Shown piece after piece: positions 51,869 to 64,000 of a stretch of 64,000 nt of DNA. The stretch covers positions 55,303,587 through 55,367,586 of the forward strand of contig NC_089763.1 of assembly GCF_040412425.1 (NCBI RefSeq), given 5' to 3'. The translations under genes were made by a program, and so were the position numbers. Under the pieces are notes generated by a model. The model ran no database searches. It worked only from the letters and a program-made list of their open reading frames with translations, and was not told the DNA's origin. How positions within the stretch are numbered: the first letter of the stretch is position 1; each line of letters starts with the position of its first letter. Source of the stretch: Macrobrachium rosenbergii. Its lineage: Eukaryota > Arthropoda > Malacostraca > Decapoda > Palaemonidae.

Positions 51869-53504
51869 TTAATTGCCAGATTTATGTACTAAATGGACAG
51901 CCACACCCGTGGCAGGCTGATCTTCAGATGACGGTTTACTCACACAATGTTTTCGTGCATGAGAAATACCCCACTTCACGAAGAGTATGATGACAAAGGC
52001 CCTAATCAGTGATGAAGTAGCGATGAGGAAGTACTGATTCGGCATGGGGGAAAGGTTCATCTTCCGGCATTGGAGGAAGTGGTGGAATTGTGGTGATCTC
52101 TCCCCTTAAAGGCAGCACCGGAACAACTTGATGTTCCCATGAAGATGCCGCATGAAGATACAAGTAATAGAGTTGAAGACACTCTTGCCCAGGACTCGAA
52201 ACTTTGGCATGACCAGTCTACACTCCACATTGAAGAGGCAGGATCCTCTCAGAAGGAACGTATATGATGAATTATGGCACCGGATGGACATCTCACATTT
52301 TGTGCAGAACACGGTGTTGAGAGTCTTCGTAGAGGCCACCTTATACTCATGTTGGAACGTTTGAAAGTCACAGTCAGAAGGAGTCTGGTTATGTACTAAC
52401 ATCTTCTCGCATCCTAAGCAGTCAATGTTTATGAGCTTAAAGATACTACTGTCACAAGCATATCTATCATGAACTAAAACACACCCTGACTTATAATTAA
52501 CAGCCGAGGATTGAAACTGGTCCCCCAGAAGATACATAGTTTCCTCACTATCCCATACTGTTGCCGAACCATTAAAACCACTAGGGAGAGGTCATATGAT
52601 ATGACTATGAAACAATTTCAAGTTACTAACTGGAATTTCCACAAGCAACCCCCCTATCAGACACAAGTACTTTCAAAATCCCATAATAACTGTGCTAATT
52701 CACCCCAGTAAAAATTACCTGTGAACCATACAGATATGCTGCATTCATCAAAGTCGATTCTAAAGACCTGAGAGGTAAAATATCTCCAAAAATTCGCCCC
52801 TTAGAAACGGAAACCATTCCCTTAATCTGTATTTGAATTTCCGATAATACAAATTCCGCTTCTTTCTCAATATTCAACAAGGTAGTTTGACAAGAAGACA
52901 AAACTGTCATAACGTCTAAGTCTCCCCCCCGTCCTATCAACTGTGACCAATAACCCATTTAAAGACATCCTTAATGTCTCAAAACCCTCTCGTAAAGTCA
53001 TCAAAGTTTTACCTTGGCTAGCTAATTCTACCGACACCTGTTCAATTTTCACCAAATTAGCAATTGACATACTTGTAAGCATTCCTGTGACCAGAATGGG
53101 TCCAATTAACAATGGCACAGCCCTCTTACTCCTTCTAGAAGAAACCTGAGAAGTCCAAGAACCCTAAATTTGGAAGCTATGTTAAAATGTTAAAGTCTTC
53201 TTAATCTTATCCTGGACCCTAACAGCTGTAGCATTAAGTTCGGTTAACCAACCCTGGAACGGATCAGACAGATCCTGTTCGGTATTCATCTCACCAGTAA
53301 ATTCATAAGCAACTGACCTTTATTCTGGGATGCTTCAAGCTCATCCCTTGATGAACCTATATCTTCAAATTCTATACTCAAAGTTACCGCGTCAGATGAC
53401 AACCACATCACAGTCTTCTACTATAATAACACCTGGCCTAACCTCACTACAGAATTAGCCAATGCCACTACCCATAAAGCCATGAGTAGACAAAACTTCA
53501 GCAT
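51869..53504 (-). pseudogene. Envelope-like gene of the LTR element, broken
   Basis: Located between integrase and 3' LTR. From the ATG at 53502-53504 a short frame begins with a hydrophobic signal-peptide-like stretch. Further in, near 53120-53135, a multibasic motif of the furin-cleavage type is followed at once by a hydrophobic glycine-containing segment, as in class I fusion proteins. The middle (52106-52537) is cysteine-rich. The final frame (51869-52060) has a hydrophobic membrane-span-like segment and a short basic tail. Several frame changes and stops break the gene. Domain order, position and hydrophobic pattern support an envelope origin; the source family is not known from what I can see. 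Confidence 0.62.
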
Positions 53505-53894
53505 CTAAAAAAAAAACAAAAGAAAGAAACCTATAAGTTACCAGATCCCAAAAAAAAAAAAAAAACAAAGAAGAGAAACCCATATATCTATAAAACTCTA
53601 CAGTATTTTGTGCCTAATTTAACTAAGTTTTCCCCTCTCGAACATTATTGCAACACAAAAAAAATAACTACTACGAACCACAGTACTTACACAAAAAAGG
53701 AAAAAAAACAGCAAAAAAAAACTGAGCTTGGACTATTAAAGATTTGTATAACTCTACAGACAGACGTCCTTCCTAGTTAAAAAAAAAAAAAAAAGCTGCA
53801 AATCACACACCTTTAAAATCCAATAAAAAACAAAAGAGAGAAAAAATTATCAGAAACAACAATTCATCACAGGAATTAACCCACAAGATTCCCA
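53505..53894. other. A-rich spacer between integrase and env-like gene
   Basis: No coding sequence is recognised. Several A-runs (as T-runs on the element strand) occur at 53505-53815. It may hold a splice acceptor for the env-like transcript, but none can be named. Confidence 0.4.
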
Positions 53895-54948
53895 TTAACC
53901 TATCTTTTTGATTTTAGATATATGTGTCAACCGAGACACTCTCGTATTTTCATCCTGAACAACAAATCTATTCCCCTTCTTTACTTCTACAACCTGAAAA
54001 GGACCCTCAAATTTCAGACCTAGTTGATAATTCAATTGATTCCTAACATTTATTTTCACAAAATCCCTATCTCCCACAGCAACTTTAACTCTATCTGGCT
54101 TTGAATTGCTTCTGTCAACCATATCTTGAGCTTTCACCTCAAGATTCTTAGCAAGATGCGCATATCTCTCCTTAGCAGTAGAGATCAGCGATTTAACTGT
54201 CATCACCCGGTGGAATAGGTAGTAAATCGAACGTGCCCCGCACTGGGTAGCCAAACAGCGCTTCAATGGGAGACATTCCAATGGTATCACTAACCATAGA
54301 ATTGATGCTATGCTGAACCTGTGGAATATATCAATCCCAATTTACATCATTGCCCCCTACAGTAATTCTGGGAACCTCAATTACCTTCCTATTTGCCCAT
54401 TCACATAGCCCATTTGCTTCTGGTCTATAGGGAATAATAGTGACTTTCCGAATGCCCATTACATTCGCAAGACACTCTGTTTTATTCACAATTTTTCTCC
54501 CATTATGTGTAATCAGCACCTCAGGAACCCCATAACGACAAATGTATCCATTAAAGAATGCAACTGCCACCTCCTCCACTTTTTTATGCTTCAAAGGGAA
54601 AATCTCTACAAACCTAGTTAATTCGTCCACAACCACCAACAGGTGCCAATGGCCGTAACTCAAATCACAGAAATTGGACAGTACATCCATATGGACCCTA
54701 GAAAACGGTCTACTGGGAATAGGAAATGAACCCACTTTACAAGAAACTACCCTTGATGGCTTACACGCATTACAAACCGAACAACCTCTCACAAAGTCTT
54801 CCACTGACACGTGCATATTCTTCCAAAAGAATTGTCCCCATATTTTCTGATACGTCTTCTCAGTACCCAAATGTGGACTGCCAGACCTACCATGAACAAT
54901 GTCCAGAACCGTAGGTACTAAACTCCTAGGGACAACTACTTGCGTCAT
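53895..54948 (-). pseudogene. Integrase of env-bearing element
   Basis: Frame 54331-54948 has the H2C2 zinc domain (H-G-R-S-G-S-P-H and C-S-V-C-N-A-C) and the core, with the first Asp in H-M-D-V-L. The second catalytic Asp box reads I-T-H-N-G, so Asp is replaced by His. The Glu is present in L-C-E-W-A-N-R. Frame 53895-54290 carries the C-terminal domain with a K-F-E-G-P-F-Q-V-V motif. The two frames are out of register, so the enzyme is inactive. It lies directly upstream of the env-like gene. Confidence 0.83.
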
Positions 54949-55223
54949 ATCACCCTTATTCTCACTATTCCTCTGTATCTAATCTTCCTAACTAACAAAT
55001 TACCCTCTAATTCAAGACCCGCAAAAGGCAACATATAACCCTTCCTAGCTAATTCTCCTCTAAGAAATGCTTTTGTGCCTGCCAAAACCTCATCCTCATC
55101 CTGTTTAGATTCTACTAAACTAATATCCCAGTCTGTGCAATCCCCAGATACAAAACATACATGAGAACCATCTGAATCAGAAAAACTTCTACGAAGGGCG
55201 TCTGCTACAACATTATGTCTACT
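54949..55223 (-). pseudogene. RNase H to integrase linker
   Basis: Frame-broken continuation of the pol polyprotein. An RNase H-end-like segment around 55150-55215 includes a stop. No separate domain could be assigned. Confidence 0.45.
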
Positions 55224-56260
55224 CTATTTATAGCTAAGGTTGGCATGAAAGTTCCTGATTGTCAAATACCACCTAGCTCTTTTAGGGGAAAGATCCAGCT
55301 TATTGAAAAGATCTACTTTGTTGCCCATCAATAGCATCTTAAAATGAACCAAACTAGACACTACAGCAAAAGCCTCCTTGTCCACTACTGACCATAGTCT
55401 TTCATTACTACCCCGTGTCTTAAACTTCCTATTGTAAAATGCAGTCAGATGGAGTCTTCCATCAAACTTCTGCCTAAGGCAGGCCCCTATACCATCGTGA
55501 CTGGCATCTGTCGCCAAAGTGAAGGGATGCTCAAAATCAGGAAAATTGAACACTGGGGGATTAACTAAAGCATCCTTAATATTCTGAAAAGCTGACTGCT
55601 GTCCATCACCCCATACAAACTGCATATTATCCCTCAGGACATCTGTTAAAGGAGATGCTAAAGTAGAAAAACCCTTCACAAATCCACAAAAAAAATCCAG
55701 CCATGCCCAAGAAAGATCGAATTTGTTTCTTATCCTTGGGAGTACGAAAATCTACAATTGCCCTAACTTTGTCCGCATTCACTCTAACCCTCACTTTAGA
55801 AATGACATGACCCAAATATACTATCTGCCTCTTCAGAAAATTACACTTTTATCTTCAGACCCGCTAACCTAAACCTCCCAAAAACTTTGCTGAGAACCTC
55901 TAAATGTTCCTCTACAGAATCAGTGGCAACTAAGATATTGTCCATATATACAAAAATGGACTAACCTAACAACCCATGCAAAACTGTGTTTACAACCCTC
56001 ATAAATGTCATAGGACTACCTGGTAAACCAAATGGCATCTGTGTGAACTCATAATGTCCCTTTGGCAAAGAAAATGCCATGTACTTGCGACTCTCCTTCC
56101 TAAGCGGTACTTGCAAATACCCTTGCATCAGATCAAGTGAAGAATAAGTATTGTTGCCCCCTATCTCAACAAATAAATCTGGCAAACACGCCACAGGGTA
56201 ACGATCGGGAGTGGTTTTCTCGTTCAACTTCATAAAGTCCACACAAACCTGGACCCATCC
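55224..56260 (-). pseudogene. Reverse transcriptase and RNase H of env-bearing element
   Basis: RT frame 55961-56242 shows Y-S-S-L-D-L-M-Q-G-Y, then F-G-L-P-G-S-P-M-T-F. The catalytic box at 55937-55948 reads Y-M-D-N instead of Y-x-D-D and lies after a stop. The connection and RNase H frame 55224-55679 shows F-V-W-G-D-G-Q-Q-S-A-F, T-D-A-S-H-D-G-I-G-A and a conserved D-K-E-A-F-A-V. The order is standard for Ty3/gypsy. Stops separate the parts. Inactive because of both the frame breaks and the Asp-to-Asn change. Confidence 0.85.
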
Positions 56261-57228
56261 TTCTTAGGCACTGCTAACAATGAAAAATTAAAAGGCGAGG
56301 AACTGGGCCTAACAATGCCTTCCTCATCCCACTTATTAACATTTTGCTCTACATGTTCCCTAATCTTAAAAAGAATCCTATATGAAGGAACAAAAATAGG
56401 CTTAGTCTTATCCTCTAAATGAACACATTTGCTAACCCTAACTTATCCCCTGTGAGTGCGACTATGTCTGCAAACTCAGCCAGAACATCTTCCACACCCT
56501 CAATATATTCTTTAAAATCAGCATTGGCTAAATGATCCCTAAAAACCTTCCTCCTAGTCCATAAATCTGTTCTGGGAATTCACACATGTCCCCGACAATA
56601 GCAACTGAATTATCTTCATCAACCCAGTCAACAAAATTGACCACAGAAGTACCCTTCTGATAGTTCCAAACTGAATCATTACAGTTTAGCAACTCCACCC
56701 AAGTATCCCCTGAACTCGACACATTGCTTACAGATACCTTACACACTACCCCCTTCAGCTTTTCGCTACACTCAGCATTGGCTAAATGATCCCTAAAAAC
56801 CTGCCTCCTAGCCTATAAATCTACTTCTGAGAATTCACACATGTCCCCGACAATAGCAAATGAATTATCTTCATCAACCCAGTCAACAAAATTGACTGCA
56901 TAAGTACCCTTCTGATAGTTCCAAACTGAATCATTACAGTTTAGCAACTCCACCCAAGTATCCCCTGAACTCGACACATTGCTTACAGAAACCGTACACA
57001 CTACCCACTTCAGTTTTTCGCTGCACTCATCCACCCACACCTGCCTGGGTTTATGTACATCTTTCCCTCAGACTTTCACCATAGAAACCATACCAGGACC
57101 TAGAACCACATCATCCAACAAAACCCCCTTATAACACTTCCTACCCAAAGAAATGTTCAGAATCCACTTGCAAATTCTCATGTACACCTGAGCCATTATC
57201 ATCATCCACTCTATTTATATCCATTCCC
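56261..57228 (-). pseudogene. Protease-RT linker with tandem duplication
   Basis: Low-conservation linker of pol. It contains two copies of an ~85-codon segment (frames 56528-56746 and 56813-57040) that share V-S-N-V-S-S-S-G-D-T-W-V-E-L-L. The frame is preserved between the copies. Confidence 0.6.
56519..57027. repeat. Tandem duplication, period about 255 bp
   Basis: Two adjacent copies (56519-56772 and 56773-57027) differ at only a small number of positions. The start CAGCATTGGCTAAATGATCC is shared. Confidence 0.9.
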
Positions 57229-57582
57229 TTATAAGGTACAAAAACACCAGGTACTCCAACAGTTATACCGCATACCTCTGTATGAATCGAGATTTTGTGT
57301 TGCCGACACGTTGGATGACCCAGTAAAAATGTATTCCTCAAAGCAGTCCCTTGTATAACAGGAATGGCTCTGTAAAAGTTCTATCCCCAGAGATAAACAC
57401 ACATTTACGTAGCCCAAAACCCGTAACCTATTTGCTTGCACATCACATACTGTCTCTTTAGCAGGCTTTAAAGAACAATCAGAAAACATCGATCGGAACA
57501 ACTCATAATTCATCAAATTAATAGAGGCAGCTGTATCTATAAAGATATTCACATCAACCCCATGCACAGACCCTTTTACCAC
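57229..57582 (-). pseudogene. Aspartic protease of env-bearing element
   Basis: A 117-codon frame contains F-I-D-T-A-A-S-I-N-L-M. The active-site loop of retropepsins is normally Asp-(Thr/Ser)-Gly-Ala; here Gly is replaced by Ala. A distal hydrophobic L-R-V-L-G-Y motif fits the flap/core strand. It lies between gag zinc knuckles and RT as expected. Confidence 0.7.
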
Positions 57583-58640
57583 TGGCTTCGGCTCTGAGGG
57601 TTCACCCAGAAGTCCTATATCACAAGAAACAACCCCTTTTATCTCTTCCCCTTTTGCTGTTCAGTCCTCCAAAAATTCTGTCAGCCCCTAGAGGCTACTG
57701 AAAAACCCCCTCGAGGAGTTCTCCTACCTGCCAGACCAGTGCTCTGAGGCATGCTTCTAGACTCATTCTGTTTAAGATGAGGGCAAAACTGCCAACCATG
57801 ATATGTAGACTTGCAAGCACCACAATATTTCACCTTACAAAACTTCTAAGTATGGCCCTGCCTATTACAGTTATAACAACGTCCCTGAGATCCTGAACTC
57901 ACAGTAGTCTTATCATCCTCTGTCTTGGCTCATAACCTCATAATTATGGAATCAGAATTACTCTGTATGATGCTTTGGAATAGCCTCAGAAGATTTCGGC
58001 ATCCCTCCCAAAAATGAGCTATCTACTGTAGGGCATTTCAACATGTGCTTATGAATTTGTAAATTTTCATCCGACCCCTTTCTATCTCTGTGTCAAAACT
58101 ATTTACAATAGCATCAGGAACCTCATTCAGATTCCACGCATATTGCAATAGTTTCTCAAGATTCTCTATCATAATAGTCTCTATTTACCCAACCAAAATT
58201 TCTCAGCTTCTTCGAAAAATCCCTTGCAGCATCAAAACATCGGGCACTAAATGTGACAAGCGGATCATGGCCTTTACGGACCTTGAAAAGAGACCTGAGG
58301 TCTCGAACTGCATCGCCAGCCCCAGCTGTTCTATATGACACTTTAAAAAAATCCTTAAGATCGTCCCAGGTCGTACACTTCAAAAAGTGATGACTCTGGC
58401 AACACTGTCCATTATCCCCTTTATCTAAACTAAGGAAGTCTTTTGCTTCATTGAAAGCCTCTGCCCCATCCATTATTTTCTTGGTGACTAAAACATTCTA
58501 CACCCCTCTATTATAAAAATTTCAAGGGGAACTGGAAGAACGCCATCAACCAGCCCTGGAAACGGCTGAATTCCTGCGTTTATGGATGTAAATTTATGAA
58601 ACGTTGTCACCTTGTCCTTATCTTCGTTAGCCTCTGCCAT
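57583..58640 (-). pseudogene. Gag of env-bearing element, broken
   Basis: The ATG near 58640 opens M-A-E-A-N-E-D-K-D-K. Frame 58156-58473 has D-D-L-K-D-F-F-K-V-S-Y, like the helical gag capsid region. Near 57790-57900 one frame shows C-Y-N-C-N-R-Q-G-H, giving a CCHC zinc knuckle, followed by a second Cys/His cluster (C-G-A-C-K-S-T-Y-H). Several stops break the frame. Confidence 0.68.
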
Positions 58641-59420
58641 AGTATCCAACCAGATAATCCTCCAAGTTTCAAGTACTCGACCTAATCCCAACTTCATATA
58701 ACTCTCCAGAAGTAGAAAGAGAAAGGAGAAAAAAAAACTTGTTGAAAATTCAGCAAACTCCCAACACTAAAGCAAATGCAAACCATTAAATCAAATTCTA
58801 AATGCCAAATGCGAACTAACCACAGATGTGAACAATTAAAAAAAAAAAAAACTCTAAATGCCACTGCGATCAATAACCAGAAATTTTCTCGAACGCTCAA
58901 AATACTTCAGTCCACCCACAAAGAGAATGGGCTCACAGAGAGAACGGGATAACAGCATCAAACCAACCCCGGACTAAAATGTGTAAGCCCCCTCCATGAT
59001 GTCTTAAGATCATCACCATCCACTAATGAAAGCTCCACCCAACGTCTTCCTGATGTAACCGCAAAGCAACAGAACTCTCCCTTAATTAGCCCCCAATACA
59101 AGTAACTAACAAGAAATAAAAACCACAGTAAAACTCATGTAACCCCTTCTCACTACATTGGCAACAAGATATGTAGTTAACCTGAAAGATAAACACAATT
59201 CCTGATCTTTCAGTCACACTCACTATCACTCGCGACACTGGTTCCCAACACCACTGAGTTGATGAACAGTGCGCACTTGTCTCATTGTAAAAATTCCCTG
59301 AGCCAGCAAAGAGGCATGGATATCAACCAAAATGCACACCCTAATTCCTACAAATCTCACTTTCCTCTTACGATAATTCTCTTCGGAGTGTACCTAAACA
59401 CTATAACATACCCAAATGTA
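58641..59420. other. Untranslated leader of the env-bearing element
   Basis: About 0.8 kb between primer-binding site and gag with no recognisable coding sequence; it could hold a packaging signal and a splice donor. Confidence 0.45.
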
Positions 59421-59437
59421 GTTCCCGCTTGCCACCA
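59421..59437 (-). promoter_or_regulatory. Primer-binding site
   Basis: On the minus strand the element reads TGGTGGCAAGCGGGAAC five bases after the 5' LTR. A TGG start next to the LTR is what a tRNA 3' CCA primer needs. The primer tRNA was not identified. Confidence 0.72.
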
Positions 59438-59442
59438 AAATC

Positions 59443-59566
59443 TGTTTCACAATCAAGAGTAAATTTCATTGCTTACCTTTTGCTAAAAAGTCGAGAAGCC
59501 CCATCTATGGTAGCTTGACAGTGACCGTATCAAAAAGGCTACTGGCAACGTACATCTGTACATACA

Positions 59567-59631
<65 letters not shown>

Positions 59632-60405
59632 GTCTGCAGCAAAAGAAGCGTTACCCAAAATACTTTATTTGACAATAATATAACATAACTGGATTGCAAG
59701 AAACAAGAGATGAAATGGAATACTAAGGTTCACCAAATGATCAAACATATTACAGTCCATCATATTTAACTAATTATTCTCTCTAAAGACTTCCCCACAA
59801 TAGGTTAAAATAAGTCAAAGTCCAGTACATTCCCAGTGAGTACATCTTAGCTTCTTCTTCAGCAAAACATCTGAAGAAATCAAATAAAACCCTTATTAAA
59901 CAAGTGCATTAAAATAAAGATGCTTGGCACAAGTAAGATATATGTTAAATGAAAAGAACAATCTACAGTTTGGAAAATCTAAAATGTTTCCTACCTCCAA
60001 ACATCAATGTTCACACTCTTAATCGACAGGTCTTGAACCATAGTCTCCACCGAAGACTTCTATTAATATTCGGTGTTAATCTTCGAATGACAATTTGTTT
60101 GATAACTAATCCCTTCACACCCTCGGACTCTGCCCAAAAGAAAACACACATCTGAACGAATTATACGGAACCTGGACATTTCCAGTGAACAAACTCACAA
60201 AGTCTTGTTGCTAGGCAGGGATGTTCTCACGTCTCAAGAATACCTGAGGCACCTGACACGTATGCAGTTCTCTAGTCAGGATGCGTGCCAGACAACAGCT
60301 AAACATTCTCTCAAGGTTCTTCCCAATGCCTTTAGCCACACTTATTAATCAAACATCTATTGTGTATTGTAATTCATAAAATATCTGTGACCTATGAGCT
60401 TTTCA
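59443..60405 (-). repeat. 5' LTR (with respect to the minus-strand element)
   Basis: On the + strand it runs from TGTTTCACAATC to GAGCTTTTCA and contains a (CT)n array at 59571-59629 in the same place as in the other LTR. Confidence 0.87.
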
Positions 60406-60425
60406 TATATATATGTATATACTGT

Positions 60426-60510
60426 ATATATACTAGCTGACCAACCTGGCGCTGCCCGGAAAAACTGAATAACAGCCTACGGGTAGGCTCGTGAAAACTT
60501 TGAATAACAG
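60426..60510 (+). repeat. Dispersed-repeat-like segment beside AT
   Basis: TACTAGCTGACCAACCTGGC follows a TATA stretch. The segment AAAACT(T)TGAATAACAGCCTAC occurs twice about 40 bp apart. The element type is not recognised. Confidence 0.45.
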
Positions 60511-60778
60511 CCTACAGGTAGTGGGAGGGAAGAGGGAAGGGGGAGGGGGGAGGGGGATGGGGATGAAAGAGGAAAGAAGGAGGGGAAAGGGAGGGAAGTG
60601 AGAAGGTAGAGGAGGAGGGGGAATGGGGAAGGTAGGGAAGGATGGAGGGAGGGGAGGAGAGGGTAAGGGTGAAGGGGAAGGGAGGAGGAAGGGAAATGGG
60701 TAGGGAGAGGGGATGTAGGGAAGAAAAGGGAAGAGGGAAGGGTGAGGGGAAGGTAAAGGGGGAGGGGAAGTTACGTTC
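60511..60778. repeat. G-rich polypurine tract
   Basis: About 270 bp made almost only of G and A, with many GGG and GGGG runs and very few pyrimidines. The proline/serine-rich open frame on the minus strand is a product of the tract. Confidence 0.92.
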
Positions 60779-62072
<1,294 letters not shown>

Positions 62073-62074
<2 letters not shown>

Positions 62075-63557
62075 GTGTGTATTATTTTGTACGTCTCGTG
62101 CCCTGTTCCTATTTGTATTATGAAAATTTCCAGCATTTCCCACTGAATTAATTTTCAGCTAAGCAACGAAACTGTTACAAAAATGCTGGAAAAGTGGATG
62201 AAAATTGTTCTAGTGATGTTTTATGACTAAAAACCATAAGTAACTAATAGGATTTAGACTTGCATGGGGGAGACAGATATCGGAACAGATTAATGTAACA
62301 AAGCTTCAGCTCTTTGTAAATATAGCTCTCATTTTGCATAAGGGCAGTTCAGTAACCTTCAAAGCTATACCACAAAAACTACCATCTGGCATGTACAAAG
62401 CCTTTATTATATCTCTCCCTCACTTGTATCATTACAAAAAAGCTTATGCTGTAGTTTCCGAGCGATTGAAAATGTATTATATTGCTTTCTACCGTGTTCA
62501 TTTTTCACCGTCTACTTATCCTTACTTTTCGTCCATGTTTTTATTTTGCTGTGTATTGGCATTTCATTTTTAATTTGGTATTCTTTGCTTGCATAAATGC
62601 TGTTTTGCGCTCTCACAGTTGTAAGTGCTAATCGTGAACCATATTTTTCCAGTGTTGAAGTTCGATCATGTTTTTTTCATCTCTAATGAAATTTTTCGTT
62701 TTTTATCCGTGTATATTTGTGTTAGACCATTTATGTCTCAAAATTTTCAGTAGATTTGGACAAAATGAAGTCGATGAAATAAGTAAGGAAGATTTTTGTG
62801 GTTGTAGCGAGATATGGCATGCTGAAATATATTTCTAATGAAGAATGAATATTAAATAATTGTTTCTCGAGTGTTATTTGGATTAGTTATCGGAATTAGA
62901 GGATTCAAATTCTGAAGTTCTAACTGAGTTCTGTTATTAGGTGAGTTTTATAATAAGATGAATGCTCCTTAGATTTTTAAAATCCAAAACCTAGGTGTTG
63001 TTTGCGTTTGGTGTGGATTCAGACCCTATATTATACGTCGGATCAAAATTTATCGTTAATGTTCCCATTTTGTCAAAGAGAGTTATTTGCATTTTGGGGG
63101 ATATCGCCGAACTAAAGAGTATTTGGCTGATTCCTTTCGCCATAGGCAGTTGAAGGTGTAACTAATGAACAGATATCAGATATGCGAACTCTGGTTTTCA
63201 TTTGCATTCTGGATCGTCTTGGCGTTGGAGGTGCCCTGCATCCTACCGAATGATTTATCGTGGTATTTCTTTTGTGAAAGAGTTTAGTTATGTCTTGTTC
63301 CACGTTTTGTATTATTATCCTTTCATCAAGGGTGCATTGTGCTTTTTCTCTCACAATTTCACCACGGTTGTTCTCTGCTTCCTGGGTCTGCGGTCTTCAC
63401 TGTTTCACGGCGCTGCCTTCATTTCATCTTCATCCTGCTGATGTGGCAATAGCCAATCAGATTTCCTCGTCATCCCTTGCCTCGGATCTAATGCAACCTG
63501 GCAATTGCTTCACTCGGATATGGCAAAGACATTGCTCTGCCTGCGAGCGAGTTGACT

Positions 63558-63560
<3 letters not shown>
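62073..63560. other. Non-coding region, no gene seen
   Basis: AT-rich unique sequence. The segment 63400-63550 is GC-richer and contains GCCAATCAG (CCAAT-box-like), so a host promoter or exon nearby cannot be excluded. Confidence 0.45.

Positions 63561-63622
<62 letters not shown>
63561..63622. repeat. (GA)n microsatellite
   Basis: About 31 GA units. Confidence 0.97.
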
Positions 63623-63625
<3 letters not shown>

Positions 63626-64000
63626 TGGTGGTGATGATATATTGTGCAAACATATTTTTTGGTGCTTTAACGATGTTTGTAAGTTATTATACAAACAAAC
63701 TGATATACTCCGACTTATGGTGTAGTAATAACGAGGTGCCACCGACAGGTAAAAGTGGGTCTGTGGGCTGTTTTCTGGGCGTGCCTGTTCGAGTGCGTAC
63801 TCGCTCGCGCGCACCTCTCTCTCTCTCTTGCAGACACACACTCATGGAGAGAGAGAGAGAGAGTGATCTGCCTTTTGGGGGAGGGGGGAACGGAATGAGA
63901 AGAGACTTAGAACAAGAGAGAGAAGAGAGAAAGCTGCCGTTGGGAAGAAATAGAATGGAAAGGGAGAGAAAGAGAGAAAGAAAACGTTGAAGCAGAGTGG
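63623..64000. other. Unique sequence ending in GA-rich DNA
   Basis: No gene recognised. A CT run (63814-63828) and a GA run (63847-63863) lie 20 bp apart and could pair; GA-rich sequence continues to the window end. Confidence 0.5.

Larger units (their letters stand above)
50811..60405 (-). mobile_element. Env-bearing Ty3/gypsy-type LTR retrotransposon
   Basis: Direct repeats of about 1 kb (50811-51813 and 59443-60405) flank a 7.6-kb internal region read on the minus strand. In order it contains a primer-binding site, gag with zinc knuckles, protease, RT, RNase H, integrase and an envelope-like gene, the layout of errantivirus-type Ty3 elements. All genes carry stops, shifts or lost catalytic residues. 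Both outer flanks are AT-rich/(AT)n. No perfect target duplication is visible (TGTA against TATA next to the LTRs). Confidence 0.85.

Noticed and set aside
63430..63550. Host promoter or first exon
   Set aside because: GC-richer sequence with a CCAAT-like box, but no TATA, initiator or splice arrangement that could be defended.

Overview
The window is eukaryotic, AT-rich, dense in microsatellites and packed with decayed transposable elements. No host protein-coding gene, rRNA or functional tRNA could be supported. The repeat content points to a decapod crustacean: very long (AT)n, (CT)n/(GA)n and triplet arrays, a DIRS-like element, and two short dispersed repeats that I recall as abundant in palaemonid/caridean shrimps (Macrobrachium-like). 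The species guess rests on memory, not on a search.

Layout. 0.6-4.9 kb: a decayed DIRS-like retrotransposon (gag, reverse transcriptase, RNase H, tyrosine recombinase), + strand. 4.9-13.8 kb: non-coding sequence with simple repeats. 13.84-18.26 kb: an element with about 150-bp terminal inverted repeats. It carries one minus-strand reading frame, broken by frameshifts, for a cysteine-rich protein with an XPG/PIN-like nuclease core and a CXC-type tail, possibly Academ-like. 20.2-28.8 kb: an LTR retrotransposon with ~2-kb LTRs whose integrase lies before the reverse transcriptase (Gmr1-like order) and whose RT is cut short. 30.2-32.2 kb: a solo LTR of the same family. 35-36.3 kb: SINE-like repeats and a FLYWCH zinc-finger fragment. 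37.1-39.1 kb: a Penelope-like element (RT plus GIY-YIG endonuclease). 39.7-40.1 kb: a tRNA-like foldback hairpin and a deleted second copy. 42.3-42.7 kb: a MITE-like element. 47.4-48.5 kb: a PIF/Harbinger-like non-autonomous element. 49.2-49.5 kb: a 43-bp minisatellite. 50.8-60.4 kb: a minus-strand Ty3-type LTR element with gag, protease, RT, RNase H, integrase and an envelope-like gene. 60.4-64 kb: a long polypurine tract, a ~245-bp direct repeat and simple repeats.

Every recognisable coding region is a mobile-element relic with stops, frameshifts or lost catalytic residues, so these genes do not work together as a system. The main structural theme is that most element boundaries abut or lie inside (AT)n arrays. 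Points worth following are the TIR element with a nuclease-type core, the apparent (AT)n targeting by two LTR families, the integrase-before-RT element, the env-bearing element and the tRNA-like foldback.
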